Of a stretch of 64,000 nucleotides of DNA, positions 8,586 to 18,484 are shown piece by piece (positions within the stretch are counted from its first letter, which is position 1; each line of letters starts with the position of its first letter). Both the position numbers and the translations under genes were made by a program. The notes below the pieces were generated by a model that was given only the letters and a program-made list of their open reading frames with translations, ran no database searches and was not told where the DNA came from. The stretch covers positions 62,001 to 126,000 of the forward strand of contig CAJYLV010000009.1 of the NCBI GenBank assembly GCA_913776255.1. Direction: 5' to 3'. The DNA is from an uncultured Sphingomonas sp. GTDB lineage: Bacteria; Pseudomonadota; Alphaproteobacteria; Sphingomonadales; Sphingomonadaceae.

Positions 8586-8851
8586 CTGACGATCAGCGCC
8601 GGGAATTGCGTGAACACCCGGTCGCCGAACCGGTACAGCGACCCGCCGAGCAGCGAGGCGGTGACGAATAGCGTCAGCACGATCGCGAAGAACTTGATCG
8701 TATATTGCAGCGTCTGTTCCTGGATCTGCGTCGCGGCCTGCACCACCGCGACCAGCAATCCCGCGACCGCCGCGACCACGATCGGCGGTGCCGACAGGAT
8801 CAGCACCAGCCACAAGGCGTCATAGGTCAGCTGGACGAAATCGGCGTTCAT
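8582..8851 (-). CDS. sctS: Type III secretion export apparatus protein SctS
   Basis: 89 aa, two TM, ...VVQAATQIQEQTLQYTIKF typical of SctS/FliQ. Confidence 0.93.
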   Translation of the reverse strand: MNADFVQLTYDALWLVLILSAPPIVVAAVAGLLVAVVQAATQIQEQTLQYTIKFFAIVLTLFVTASLLGGSLYRFGDRVFTQFPALIVR

Positions 8852-8864
8852 GCGCCCGCCTCCC

Positions 8865-9539
8865 TCACGCGTAGGATAGCACGAGCCCGTGCGCCAGCTT
8901 CACCCAGCCGTCGACCAGCACGAACAGCAGCAGCTTGAATGGCAACGAGATCGTCGTCGGCGACAGCATCATCATCCCCATCGCGAGCAGGATGTTCGAG
9001 ATGACCAGATCAATGACGAGGAACGGCAGGAAGATCAGGAAGCCGATCTGGAACGCCGCGCTCAGCTCGCGCACCACGAACGACGGGATGATGACCACGA
9101 AGTCGCGGTCGGTCATTTGCTGCGCGCGCTGCGGATCGCCGACCCGCTCGGCGGTGCGCAGGAAGAAGCGCCGCTCGCGCTGGTCGGAATGTTTCAGCAG
9201 GAAATCGCGCAGCGGCTCCTTGGCGGCGGTCGCGGCATTGACCATCGTCGTGGTCGATCCCATCACGCTGCCCGTCTGCGCCTGCATCACCTGATCGGCG
9301 ACGATCGCATCCTGCATCCGCTGCCCGACCGGGTACATGACGTACAGCGTCAGGACGAGCGCCAGCCCATTGAGCACGATATTGGGCGGCACCTGCTGCA
9401 GCCCCAGCGCATTGCGCAACAGGCTGAGCGTCACGACGATCTTGGTGAACGACGTGACCATCACCGCGAAGAACGGCGCGATCGCCAGCGCGACGACGAC
9501 GACCAGCGCGGAGCCGGGGGTGAAGGTGGACAGGTCCAT
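8865..9539 (-). CDS. sctR: Type III secretion export apparatus protein SctR
   Basis: MVTSFTKIVVTLSLLRNALGLQQVPPN and FLVIDLVISNILLAMGMMMLSP hallmark SctR/FliP. Confidence 0.95.
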   Translation of the reverse strand: MDLSTFTPGSALVVVVALAIAPFFAVMVTSFTKIVVTLSLLRNALGLQQVPPNIVLNGLALVLTLYVMYPVGQRMQDAIVADQVMQAQTGSVMGSTTTMVNAATAAKEPLRDFLLKHSDQRERRFFLRTAERVGDPQRAQQMTDRDFVVIIPSFVVRELSAAFQIGFLIFLPFLVIDLVISNILLAMGMMMLSPTTISLPFKLLLFVLVDGWVKLAHGLVLSYA

Positions 9540-9542
9540 GCC

Positions 9543-10508
9543 TCAGCGATCCCCGGCCAGCGCGGTGACGATCACGCCGAACCCGTCGCCGATCGCGACC
9601 AGCTCGCCGGTGCCGATCGGCGCGCCGCCGCTCAGGATGCGCACCGGCAACGTCTCGCCGGCGGCGGGCAGCGGCAGCACACTCCCGGCGCCCAGCGTCG
9701 CGAGGTCGCCCGCCGGCATGGTGCCGCCGTCGAGCGCGAAGGTCAGGCGAACCGGTATGTCGGTCGGCGCCGGAGCGGGCGCATCGTCCGGCTCGGGCTC
9801 AACCTTGGGGTCGATCGGCGCCGTGGCGTCTTCCTGCACGATAATCCTTCCCTTTCTGGGGTCGAGATGCGCGGCGCGGGTCAGCGCGCCGCAGCGCAAT
9901 CGGGTCGGCAACGGCGCGAGGCCGAGCAGCAGCAGATCGCCGGCGGCCAGCGTCGCCGCGCGCGCGGCGGCGAGCGCCGGGCCGCTGATCGTCGCGCGCC
10001 ACGCGACCGGCACCGCCGCCAGCGCGGCGGGGTCGAGCGGCGGCGCGGTCAGCGGATCGGGCGCGAGCGGGAGCCCGGGCGGCACCGCCACCAGCAGCCG
10101 GATCGCGGTCTGATCGTCCGCCAGCGCGTCGAGGTGCAGCACGAACCGGTCGTCCGCCGCCGCATCGGCCAGGCCGGCCGGGTGGAGGTCGTCGCCGATC
10201 ACCGCCTCCAACGCGGCGAGCAGCGGCTCGATCGGATCGAGCAGCGCCGCCGCCGCAATCGCATCCTGCAACACCGTCGGCGACACCGGTGCGGCATCGA
10301 CGATAAGCGGCGCGACCGCCACCTCGCCGCCCGCCGTCGCGAAGCGCAGCCAGCCCGCCGCGCCGTTACGCTCGTCGTCGGTCGCCGCGCGCGCCTCGGT
10401 CCGCCACACACCGACGCGGCGGCGGTTGAGCGCGCCGACCAGCCGCAGACGCGTTTCGGCCTGCTCCGGCGCGATCCGCCGCAGCCGTGTGGCGAGCGCG
10501 CCGCTCAC
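9543..10508 (-). CDS. sctQ: Type III secretion cytoplasmic ring protein SctQ
   Basis: C-terminal SpoA-like IPVRLTFALDGGTMPAGDLATLGAGSVLPL...GELVAIGDGFGVIVT. Confidence 0.85.
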   Translation of the reverse strand: MSGALATRLRRIAPEQAETRLRLVGALNRRRVGVWRTEARAATDDERNGAAGWLRFATAGGEVAVAPLIVDAAPVSPTVLQDAIAAAALLDPIEPLLAALEAVIGDDLHPAGLADAAADDRFVLHLDALADDQTAIRLLVAVPPGLPLAPDPLTAPPLDPAALAAVPVAWRATISGPALAAARAATLAAGDLLLLGLAPLPTRLRCGALTRAAHLDPRKGRIIVQEDATAPIDPKVEPEPDDAPAPAPTDIPVRLTFALDGGTMPAGDLATLGAGSVLPLPAAGETLPVRILSGGAPIGTGELVAIGDGFGVIVTALAGDR

Positions 10509-10825
10509 GGCAGCACCGGCGCGTCATCGGCGAGCGGCGCGGCGTCGCTGCCCCAGTTGCGCAACAGGCGCACCGATCCCGCCGATACGCCGATCAGCAT
10601 CAGCTCGCCCTGCGCCTCGACCAGCAGCAGCCGCTCGCGCTGCCCGATCGGCAGCGCGCGGACGAAGCGCAGCTGGCGGTCGGCATCGCCGCCGCGCTCG
10701 AACCCGCGATCCTGCCAGCGCTTGAGCGTGCGCAGCGTCACGAACGCCAGCCCAAGCACGATCGCCAGCGCGATCACCATCCCCAGCAAGCCGGTCAGCG
10801 CGGTGCCGATCGTCGAATCCATCAC
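10505..10825 (-). CDS. FliO-like membrane protein in T3SS operon
   Basis: N-terminal TM then LRFVRALPIGQRERLLLVEAQGELMLIGVSAGSVRLL matching FliO-type pattern; 4-bp overlaps with sctU and sctQ. Confidence 0.7.
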   Translation of the reverse strand: MMDSTIGTALTGLLGMVIALAIVLGLAFVTLRTLKRWQDRGFERGGDADRQLRFVRALPIGQRERLLLVEAQGELMLIGVSAGSVRLLRNWGSDAAPLADDAPVLP

Positions 10826-11961
10826 TCCACTCCCTCAAGGTCGACCGGCTCGGCGACGACACCGTCGTCGCGGGCCTTTTGCGCCCACAGCACGATCTGC
10901 GCGATCGCATCGAACATGTCGCGCGGGATCACCGCATCCACTTGACCATCCTCGTAAAGTCCGCGCGCGACGGGAACATGACGGACGATCGGCACCCCGG
11001 CCTCGACTGCGGCGGCGCGCATCGCCTGCGCCAGCGGCCCCTCGCCCTTGGCGGTCATCACCGGCACCGGGCAGCGCTCGGCGTCATAGTCGAGCGCGAT
11101 CGCGATATGCGTCGGATTGACGACCAGCACGCTCGCCCCGCGCGCCGCGCCGATCGCATTCTGGTTCGCCCATTCCTCGTGCAGCTGCCGGCGGTTCGAC
11201 TTGATGAGCGGGTTGCCCTCATTCTCCTTCGATTCCTCGCGGATGTCGCGCAGGCTCATGCGCAATTTCTTAATGTAGCGATGCCGCTGCCACGCCATGT
11301 CGAGCACCGCGACGAACAGGAACACCCCGAACGTCCACAGCAGCGCGTCGCGCACCACCCGCCCCGACGACATCAACGCCGCGCCGGCCGCGGCGCGCCC
11401 GTCGGTCGCGCCCGAGGCGAGCCACGCCGGCCCGGCCCCGCCGAAGATCGCCGGCATCGCACCCTTGAACACCAGCCACATCACCGCGACGATCAGCAGC
11501 GCCTTGGCGAGCGTCTTGAGCAGCTCGCCGAGATTGTCGATGCTGAACATCTTCTTGATGCCCTCGACCGGGTTCAGCTTGTCGAGCCCGGGCTTGACCT
11601 TGTCGAGCGTGAAGACGCCGCCGGCCTGAAGGAATTCGGACAGGAAGCCGGCGACCGCCGGGGGGATCAGCGCCGCGGCGGTGATGAACAGCAACGCCGC
11701 CGCCGCGCTCCAGCCGAGATCGGCCGCGACCGGTGCGAACGGACGCCCCGCCGCGACCGCGACGAACGTGTCCTCGAACAATCCCACCAGCCGCGTCCCC
11801 GCGACGCTGACGCCGAACAGGAACACCAACGCCCAGACGAACAACGTCACCGTCGCGGTCACGTCCTTCGATTTGGCGACGTCGCCCTTCTTCCGGGCAT
11901 CGGCCAGCCGTTTGGGGGTCGGCTTTTCGGTCTTGTCGCCGCCGTTATTCTGTTCCGCCAC
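10822..11961 (-). CDS. sctU: Type III secretion switch protein SctU
   Basis: FlhB/YscU family; KTEKPTPKRLADARKKGDVAKSKD and autocleavage motif NPTH. Confidence 0.95.
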   Translation of the reverse strand: MAEQNNGGDKTEKPTPKRLADARKKGDVAKSKDVTATVTLFVWALVFLFGVSVAGTRLVGLFEDTFVAVAAGRPFAPVAADLGWSAAAALLFITAAALIPPAVAGFLSEFLQAGGVFTLDKVKPGLDKLNPVEGIKKMFSIDNLGELLKTLAKALLIVAVMWLVFKGAMPAIFGGAGPAWLASGATDGRAAAGAALMSSGRVVRDALLWTFGVFLFVAVLDMAWQRHRYIKKLRMSLRDIREESKENEGNPLIKSNRRQLHEEWANQNAIGAARGASVLVVNPTHIAIALDYDAERCPVPVMTAKGEGPLAQAMRAAAVEAGVPIVRHVPVARGLYEDGQVDAVIPRDMFDAIAQIVLWAQKARDDGVVAEPVDLEGVE

Positions 11962-12409
11962 GCACCGCTCCGCTCACGACGGCGCGGCCTGCCCGCATAC
12001 GGGAAGACCACGCGTCGGCCTTTGCCGGCAACGTCGGTTGGTTCGCCGCAGGACCCGTTCCACGTGTCGAACCGATGGCGCTTTCCTAACCCATGATGCG
12101 GATGAAGCGCAAATGATGGCCGGATTGCGGCACGCGCGCACGGCAATCGATTGAACCCGCGCGTTTCAGGCGGTCATTGCGTCAATGGAACTATGTAACC
12201 GGTTCCAACATGGTTAATTTTCATGGACTAACCGTGCCGAACGGACGGTCAGCCGTTTGATTTTGTAAGAAATGTCCGGTTACGATCCAGCCGCACCGCA
12301 GCTACTTATAAAGCCGCGACGACGGTGCCGCAGGACCCCCACGCACGTCGACCTTTCACGAACAGCACGCCGGCATTGCCGGTGCTGCGCCAGACGGAGA
12401 GGCCGATTG
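11962..12409. promoter_or_regulatory. Intergenic region between divergent T3SS operons
   Basis: ~450 bp with locally low GC (12180-12310), CATGGTTA-N12-TAACCGTG near-inverted repeat and TACTTATAAAG. Confidence 0.4.
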
Positions 12410-13114
12410 ATGGCGATGCGAATGCAAATGTCGACGGGCGCGATGCTGGCTTTCCTGCTGGCGGTGCCCCATCCGGCCGCGGCCGCTTCCTGTGGCGGCA
12501 TGATGCTCGATCCCCGCTTCCGCGAGGCGATGGCGCTGTGCGGCGATGCCACGGCGACGCCCGTGCCGACGACCGCCGCGCCGGTCGACGCAGCGGCGAT
12601 TCCGGAAGTCTCGACACCCCCCGCCCCGCGCGCGGTGTCGATCGCGATGCCGGGTACACGGCGCGCGGCGGTCGCGACCGCACGCCGTGCCGGAGCGCGC
12701 CGCCCCACCGCCGCGCCGACCCCGCTGGTCGCCGCGATCAGCCGCAAATACCGGATCAACCCGCATTTGTTCGCCTCGATGATGCGGCAGGAATCGGGCG
12801 GCCGGATGGATGCCGTGTCCGGCAAGGGCGCGCTCGGGCTGATGCAGGTGATGCCGGCGACCGCGCGCAGCGTCGGCGTGACCGACCCCAAGGCGATGCT
12901 CACCAACCCGGTGCTCGCGATGTCGGCCGGCGCGGTCTATCTGAAGCAATTGCAGGCGAAGTTCGGCAACGACGTGCCGCTGGTGCTCGCCGCCTACAAT
13001 GCCGGGCCGGGCGCGGTGATGAAGGCCGGGCGCCGCATCCCGAAGTATCGCGAGACGCAGGGCTATGTCGGCGCGATCATGCAGCGCTGGCAGCGCACGC
13101 GACAGGGGCGCTGA
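12410..13114 (+). CDS. Lytic transglycosylase (SLT domain), T3SS-associated
   Basis: INPHLFASMMRQESGGRMDAVSGKGALGLMQVMPATARSVG...LAAYNAGPGAV. Confidence 0.93.
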   Translation: MAMRMQMSTGAMLAFLLAVPHPAAAASCGGMMLDPRFREAMALCGDATATPVPTTAAPVDAAAIPEVSTPPAPRAVSIAMPGTRRAAVATARRAGARRPTAAPTPLVAAISRKYRINPHLFASMMRQESGGRMDAVSGKGALGLMQVMPATARSVGVTDPKAMLTNPVLAMSAGAVYLKQLQAKFGNDVPLVLAAYNAGPGAVMKAGRRIPKYRETQGYVGAIMQRWQRTRQGR

Positions 13115-13117
13115 GCG

Positions 13118-15106
13118 ATGAGCGTCGAACGCTATTTCCAGTCCGCCGGGCTGGCCCCGCGGCTGTCGCTGTCCGCGCGCTTCTCCGATCTCGGGCTGGT
13201 CGCGGTGCTGGTCGCGATCGTCGCGCTGCTGTTCCTGCCGCTGCCGATCGTCATCGTCGACATGCTGGTGGCGATCAACATCACGGTCGGGGTCATGCTG
13301 CTGCTGACCACGCTCTACATCCGCGGCCCGCTCGACTTCTCGTCTTTCCCGTCGGTGCTGCTGGTCAGCACGCTGTTCCGGCTCGCGCTGTCGATCACCA
13401 CGACGCGGCTGATCCTCAGCGAGGGGCATGGCGGGCACATCATCCAGACCTTCGGGCAGCTGATGGCCGCCGGCAACGTCGTCGTCGGGCTGGTGATGTT
13501 CCTCATCATCACCGTCGTGCAGTTCATCGTCATCGCCAAGGGCGCCGAGCGCGTCGCCGAGGTCGCGGCGCGCTTCAGCCTCGATTCGATGCCCGGCAAG
13601 CAATTGTCGATCGACAGCGATTTGCGCTCGGGGTTGATCGACAAGGACGAAGCGCGCCGCCGCCGCCGCGTGCTCGAGCTGGAGAGCAAGCTGCACGGCA
13701 GCCTCGACGGCGCGATGAAGTTCGTGAAGGGCGATGCGATCGCCTCGATCGTGATCGTCGTCGTCAATCTGATCGGCGGGCTGGCGATCGGCGTCATGCA
13801 GCAGGGCATGGAGGTTGGCGCCGCCACCCACAAATATTCGATCCTGACGATCGGCGAAGGGCTGGTCGCGCAGATCCCGGCGCTGCTCGGCGCGATGGCG
13901 GCGGGGCTGATGGTCACGCGCTCGATCGACGAGGAGCAGGACGCCAATCTCGGCCATGCGATCCAGCGCCAGCTGACCGCGCAGCCGCGCGTGCTGCTGG
14001 TGGTCGGCGCGATCGCGCTCGCCTTTGCGATGATCCCTGGCTTTCCGACCGGCACGTTCGTGCTGCTCGGGCTGGTGCTGATGCTCGCGGGGGCGTCGCT
14101 CCACCCGCGCCTGCGCCCGCACGTCCTGCGCCACGCCGGCCCGCTCCGCCGCGTCGTGGCGCGCGGCCGCGAGGCACCGCGCCCGCTGACGCTCGCCGCC
14201 GAGCCCGCCGCGCCGCGCCCGGTGCTGCCGCTGCTGCTGCAACTCAGCGGCCCGCGCCCGCCCGCGGCCGAAGAGGCCGCGCTCGCCGCGGCATTGCGCG
14301 CGATGCTCGAACAATTGCAGCATCGCTCGGGCGTGCCGCTCCCGCGCGTCGCGATCCATTTCGTCGCGCCCGACGGGCCGCGCGCCTGGCAATTGCTCGC
14401 CTATGAGCTGCCGGTCGGCGAAGGCGCATGGACCGGCGCCGATGACGCGATCGCGGGCATCGCCGCGCTGATGCGCCGTCATCTGCCGCGCTTCCTCGGC
14501 GTGCAGGAAGCCGTGACTTCGCTCAACCGCATCGGCGAGGATTATCCGGAGGTCGTCAAGGAAGCGGTCCGTGCGCTGCCCGCGCCGCGCATCGCCGACG
14601 TGCTCCGCCGCCTCGCCGCCGAGGAAGTGCCGCTGCGCAACATGCGCGACGTGCTCGAGGCGCTGACCGAGGCCGCCGCGCAGGAGCGCGACGTGCCGCG
14701 CATCGCCGACCTCACCCGCGTCTCGATCAAGCGCTACCTGCTCGAACGCGCGCAGCGCGACGGGCAGGTCCATGCCTTGGTCGTCGCGCCGGAGCTGGAA
14801 ACCGCCGTGCGCGACGCGGTGCGGCTGGTCGATGGCGAGGAACGCGTCGCGCTCCCGCCGGAGGTCGCGCGCCGCGTGGTCGAGACGATCGTCGCCGCGG
14901 TCGAACAGACGCAGGCGAGCGTGATCGTCACCGCCTTCGAGGTGCGCCGCACGCTGCGTCACCTGCTCGAACCCGAGCTGTTCGACGTGCCGGTGATGGC
15001 CTTCAACGAACTGACTTCAAACGCTTCTATCACGATCGTCGGCCAGATCGGCCTGCCGCCGGGCGTCCTGCCCGCGCAGCCCGCGCTCGTCGGCTCGGAA
15101 GGATAA
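13118..15106 (+). CDS. sctV: Type III secretion export gate SctV
   Basis: FlhA/YscV-like: FPSVLLVSTLFRLALSITTTRLILSEGHGG, FSLDSMPGKQLSIDSDLRSGLID. Confidence 0.96.
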   Translation: MSVERYFQSAGLAPRLSLSARFSDLGLVAVLVAIVALLFLPLPIVIVDMLVAINITVGVMLLLTTLYIRGPLDFSSFPSVLLVSTLFRLALSITTTRLILSEGHGGHIIQTFGQLMAAGNVVVGLVMFLIITVVQFIVIAKGAERVAEVAARFSLDSMPGKQLSIDSDLRSGLIDKDEARRRRRVLELESKLHGSLDGAMKFVKGDAIASIVIVVVNLIGGLAIGVMQQGMEVGAATHKYSILTIGEGLVAQIPALLGAMAAGLMVTRSIDEEQDANLGHAIQRQLTAQPRVLLVVGAIALAFAMIPGFPTGTFVLLGLVLMLAGASLHPRLRPHVLRHAGPLRRVVARGREAPRPLTLAAEPAAPRPVLPLLLQLSGPRPPAAEEAALAAALRAMLEQLQHRSGVPLPRVAIHFVAPDGPRAWQLLAYELPVGEGAWTGADDAIAGIAALMRRHLPRFLGVQEAVTSLNRIGEDYPEVVKEAVRALPAPRIADVLRRLAAEEVPLRNMRDVLEALTEAAAQERDVPRIADLTRVSIKRYLLERAQRDGQVHALVVAPELETAVRDAVRLVDGEERVALPPEVARRVVETIVAAVEQTQASVIVTAFEVRRTLRHLLEPELFDVPVMAFNELTSNASITIVGQIGLPPGVLPAQPALVGSEG

Positions 15107-15115
15107 CCAAGGGAC

Positions 15116-17020
15116 ATGTGGATGGGTGTGAAACGATCCGGTGTGACGGCAATGGCGATGGCGCTGGCGGCAACCACGGCGCTTCCCGCCGGGGTCGCGG
15201 CGCAGTCGCGCGGCGGGACCGCGACGGTCTCGATCACCGCGCGCGACCAGCCGGTCGCGGCGTTCCTGCGCGACCTGTTCGGGCGGATCGGCCGCCCGGT
15301 CATCACCAGTCCCAACCTGACCGGCACCGTCAACGGCGTCTTCTCGGGACCGGTCGACCGCATTTACCGCGACATCTCGCGCGCCTTCAATCTCGTCAGC
15401 TATGACGACGGCGCCGCGCTCTACGTCTACACCACCAACGAGCTGGGCGTGCAGACCATCCAGACCGCCGACGGCGCGCGCATCCTCGCCCGCGTCCGCG
15501 CGCTGCGGCTGCTGAACGAGCGCAACACGCTGCGCGCCGCCGCCGACGGGACCTTGGTCGCCAGCGGCACGCCGCGCTTCATCGAACAGGTGACCGCGCT
15601 CGCGCGCACCGGCGGCACGGCGACCGCCGCGACCACGCCCGGCGCGCGCCCGCTGCCCGGCTATGGCGGTGCGCTGCCCGCCAACGCGCCGGTCCAGCCG
15701 CTCGAATTCCGCGTCTTCTACCTCCGCTATGCGCAGGCGCAGGACACGACCGTCTATGCGGGGCAGCAGCAGCTTACCGTCCCCGGGCTCGCGACGATCC
15801 TCCAGAACCTGGTGCTCGACCAGCGCCCCGGCGGCAGCGCCGCACCCAATGCGCCGCAGTTCGGCGCGCGGCTCGTCCGGCAGAGCCAGCCGCGGCTGAA
15901 AGGCTTCGGCTTCGACGCGGTACAACCCAACGGGCAGCAGACACCGCGGCTCGGCCTGCCGCTCGGCGGTGCCTATCCGCAGGGCGACAGCGACGTGCTC
16001 GGCGGGCCGGTGGCTGGCGGCGGCGGCGATCTCGTCGCGCCGCTGACGCAGGACGTGGTGCGCATCGAGCCCAGCCCGCAGCTCAACGCGGTGATCGTCC
16101 GCGACGTGCCCGAGCGCATGGCCTCCTACGATTCGCTGATCCGCGCGCTCGACGTCGAGCCGCAGGTGGTCGAGGTCGATGCGACGATCATCGACATCGA
16201 CACCACCAAGCTGCGCAACCTCGGCATCAACTGGCGGTTCGGCTCCGGCGGGTTCGGCGCGCTGTTCGGCAGCGGCGACAGCGACAGCGACGGGCGGCTC
16301 AACCGCACCGGCGGCGACCGGCGCGGCAACGTCGACAACATCACGCCGTCGGCGCAGGGCGGCGTGATCTCGGCGATCATCGGCAACAGCCGCGAGTTCA
16401 TCGGCCGCCTCCAGGCGCTGGAGCGCAAGAACGTCGCGCGCGTCGTCGCACGGCCGCAGGTCATGACGCTGTCGAACGTCGAGGCGCTGTTCGACCGCAC
16501 CCGCACCTTCTACGTCCGCGTCGCCGGGCGGCAGGAGGTCGACCTGTTCAACGTCACCGCCGGCACGATCATGCGCGTGACCCCCAACGTCTTCCGCGAC
16601 CACGACCAGACGCGCATCCGCGTCCGCGTCGCGATCGAGGACGGTGCGATCACCTCCGACCGCGTCGACGGACTGCCGGTCGTCGACCGCGCCAGCGTCA
16701 CCAACCAGACGATGGTGCAGGACGGCCAGAGCCTGTTGCTCGGCGGGATGACCGTCGATCAGGACAGCGACGTCGAATACAAGATCCCGCTGCTCGGCGA
16801 CATTCCGATCCTCGGCAACCTGTTCAAGTCGCGCTCGCGCTCGCGCGGGCGGATCGAGCGGCTGTTCCTGATCTCGCCGCGCGTCGTCGACGTCGGCACC
16901 AACGCCAGCACCGCGACGATGACCGTCCCCGCCCAACCGGTGCGCCCCGCCGCGTCCGCGCCGCTGATTCCGGGCACGCGCGCCGCGACGCCGCCGACGG
17001 CGAGTACGAGCCGACCATGA
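15116..17020 (+). CDS. sctC: Type III secretion outer membrane secretin SctC
   Basis: Secretin C-terminus (TMVQDGQSLLLGGMTVDQDSDVEYKIPLLGDIPILGNLFKS), N-domains, signal peptide. Confidence 0.93.
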   Translation: MWMGVKRSGVTAMAMALAATTALPAGVAAQSRGGTATVSITARDQPVAAFLRDLFGRIGRPVITSPNLTGTVNGVFSGPVDRIYRDISRAFNLVSYDDGAALYVYTTNELGVQTIQTADGARILARVRALRLLNERNTLRAAADGTLVASGTPRFIEQVTALARTGGTATAATTPGARPLPGYGGALPANAPVQPLEFRVFYLRYAQAQDTTVYAGQQQLTVPGLATILQNLVLDQRPGGSAAPNAPQFGARLVRQSQPRLKGFGFDAVQPNGQQTPRLGLPLGGAYPQGDSDVLGGPVAGGGGDLVAPLTQDVVRIEPSPQLNAVIVRDVPERMASYDSLIRALDVEPQVVEVDATIIDIDTTKLRNLGINWRFGSGGFGALFGSGDSDSDGRLNRTGGDRRGNVDNITPSAQGGVISAIIGNSREFIGRLQALERKNVARVVARPQVMTLSNVEALFDRTRTFYVRVAGRQEVDLFNVTAGTIMRVTPNVFRDHDQTRIRVRVAIEDGAITSDRVDGLPVVDRASVTNQTMVQDGQSLLLGGMTVDQDSDVEYKIPLLGDIPILGNLFKSRSRSRGRIERLFLISPRVVDVGTNASTATMTVPAQPVRPAASAPLIPGTRAATPPTASTSRP

Positions 17021-18135
17021 CCGACACCGCCGTCCTGCGCGTCCTGACCGGGCGCCTGTCGGGCACCGAGAAGCGGCTGCCCCCGCGCGGGCGCGTCTCG
17101 ATCGGGCACGAATTCTGGCAGGACGTGGTGATCCGCGATCCCGCCACCAAAGGCGTCGCGGTCGAGCTGGAACGCGACGGCGAGGCCGCGCGGCTGACCG
17201 TGCTCAGCGGCAGCGCGACCCTGCTCGGCTCGCCGGTCGAGGCTGGCGGCACCGCGCTGCTCCCGGCCTATGTCCCGTTCGCGATCGGCGGGGTCGCGCT
17301 CGCCTGGGGCGAACCCGACGGCGCGCGCTGGGCCGAGGCGGGGCAGCTCGCCGACACCCAGCCCGCGCCGCCCGAACTGCCCGAGCCGGTCGCCGACCGC
17401 GCGCTCGCCGCGCTGGGCGACGCGCGCACCCAGCTCGGCCGGATCGGCGGCAACCGCCGCGTCGTCACGATCGCCGGCATCGCGCTGGCGGTGCTGCTGC
17501 TCGTGCTGGTGATGCCGACCGCGGTCGCCGGGCTAGGGCTGTTCGGCACCAACGAAAGCCGCGCCGAACGCGCGCTGGCGCAGGCCGGGCTGACGCAGTT
17601 GCGCGTCGCCGCGCGCCCGGACGGCGACGGCGTGCTGGTCGAGGGGTTCGTCGCCAGCCCCGCCGCGCGCGACAAGGCCGAACAGGCGCTCGCCGCGCAC
17701 GACATCCCCGCCGAGCTGCGCATCCGCACCACCGCCGATCTCGCCGCGGCCTCGGCGGACGTCGCGCGGTTGCAGAACATCCGTGCCGCCGCGCGCCCGC
17801 TCGGCCTGCGCGTCGTCGAACTGCGCACCGTGCCGGTCACCGAGGCGCAGCGCACGCGGCTGATCGCGGCGATCCGCAGCGACGTGCCCGGCATCCGCCA
17901 GCTGCGCGTCCGCGGCGACCTGCCGCCCGACGAGGAGATCGCGGTACGCAGCGTGTCGGACGCGACCAAGAAGGTCTCGACCGTCGTCGCGGGCGATCCG
18001 TCGTACATCCAGACCGTCGACGGGGCGCGCTATTTCAGCGGCGCGCTGCTGCCCAGCGGGCACCGGCTGGTCGCGATCCAGGGTAACATGGTCGTGCTCG
18101 ACAAGGGCGGCCGGCAGACACGCGTAACTTTCTGA
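17017..18135 (+). CDS. sctD: Type III secretion inner membrane ring protein SctD
   Basis: FHA-like N-term, single TM (VLLLVLVMPTAVAGLGLF), periplasmic BON-like repeats; follows sctC. Confidence 0.88.
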   Translation: MTDTAVLRVLTGRLSGTEKRLPPRGRVSIGHEFWQDVVIRDPATKGVAVELERDGEAARLTVLSGSATLLGSPVEAGGTALLPAYVPFAIGGVALAWGEPDGARWAEAGQLADTQPAPPELPEPVADRALAALGDARTQLGRIGGNRRVVTIAGIALAVLLLVLVMPTAVAGLGLFGTNESRAERALAQAGLTQLRVAARPDGDGVLVEGFVASPAARDKAEQALAAHDIPAELRIRTTADLAAASADVARLQNIRAAARPLGLRVVELRTVPVTEAQRTRLIAAIRSDVPGIRQLRVRGDLPPDEEIAVRSVSDATKKVSTVVAGDPSYIQTVDGARYFSGALLPSGHRLVAIQGNMVVLDKGGRQTRVTF

Positions 18136-18160
18136 TTGTGAACCAAGAAGGAGCAAGGTG

Positions 18161-18469
18161 ATGAGCGATATGACCGTGACGACCGGCCTCACCACGATGG
18201 CCACCGCCCCGCTGAACAACCAGCGCCCGCACGGCACCTCGGGCAGCTGGTTCGAGGCATTGTCCGACGCATGGGGCGCGACGCTCGACCGGCAGGCCGG
18301 CAAGCTCGACACGCTGTCGCAACAGCTCGGCGCCGGCGGGCAGGACAATCCCTCGCAGATCACCGAGCTGACGGCGGAGGCGATGCGCATGTCGTTCCTG
18401 TCGAACAGCTCGTCCAGCTCGCTCGACAGCGTCGGCAAGGCGCTGGAGACGATGGCGCGCAAGGGCTAA
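18161..18469 (+). CDS. sctF: Candidate needle protein SctF
   Basis: ~100 aa helical protein between sctD and sctI; ATG at 18161 preceded by AAGGAGCAAGGTG. Confidence 0.65.
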   Translation: MSDMTVTTGLTTMATAPLNNQRPHGTSGSWFEALSDAWGATLDRQAGKLDTLSQQLGAGGQDNPSQITELTAEAMRMSFLSNSSSSSLDSVGKALETMARKG

Positions 18470-18484
18470 GACGGGAGAGCCGCA

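Noticed and set aside
8889-11120. 743-aa plus-strand ORF opposite sctR/Q/U
   Set aside because: Low-complexity Arg/Gln/Asp-rich translation antisense to well-supported T3SS genes; typical GC-rich shadow ORF.
12325-14406. 693-aa plus-strand ORF in alternate frame over the LT gene and sctV
   Set aside because: Frame-shifted shadow of the same genes, Arg-rich.
12356-14962. 868-aa minus-strand ORF opposite the LT gene and sctV
   Set aside because: Antisense shadow of clear SLT and SctV coding sequence; Arg/Asp/His-rich with no domain.
15017-16936. 639-aa minus-strand ORF opposite sctC
   Set aside because: Antisense shadow; sctC is strongly supported.
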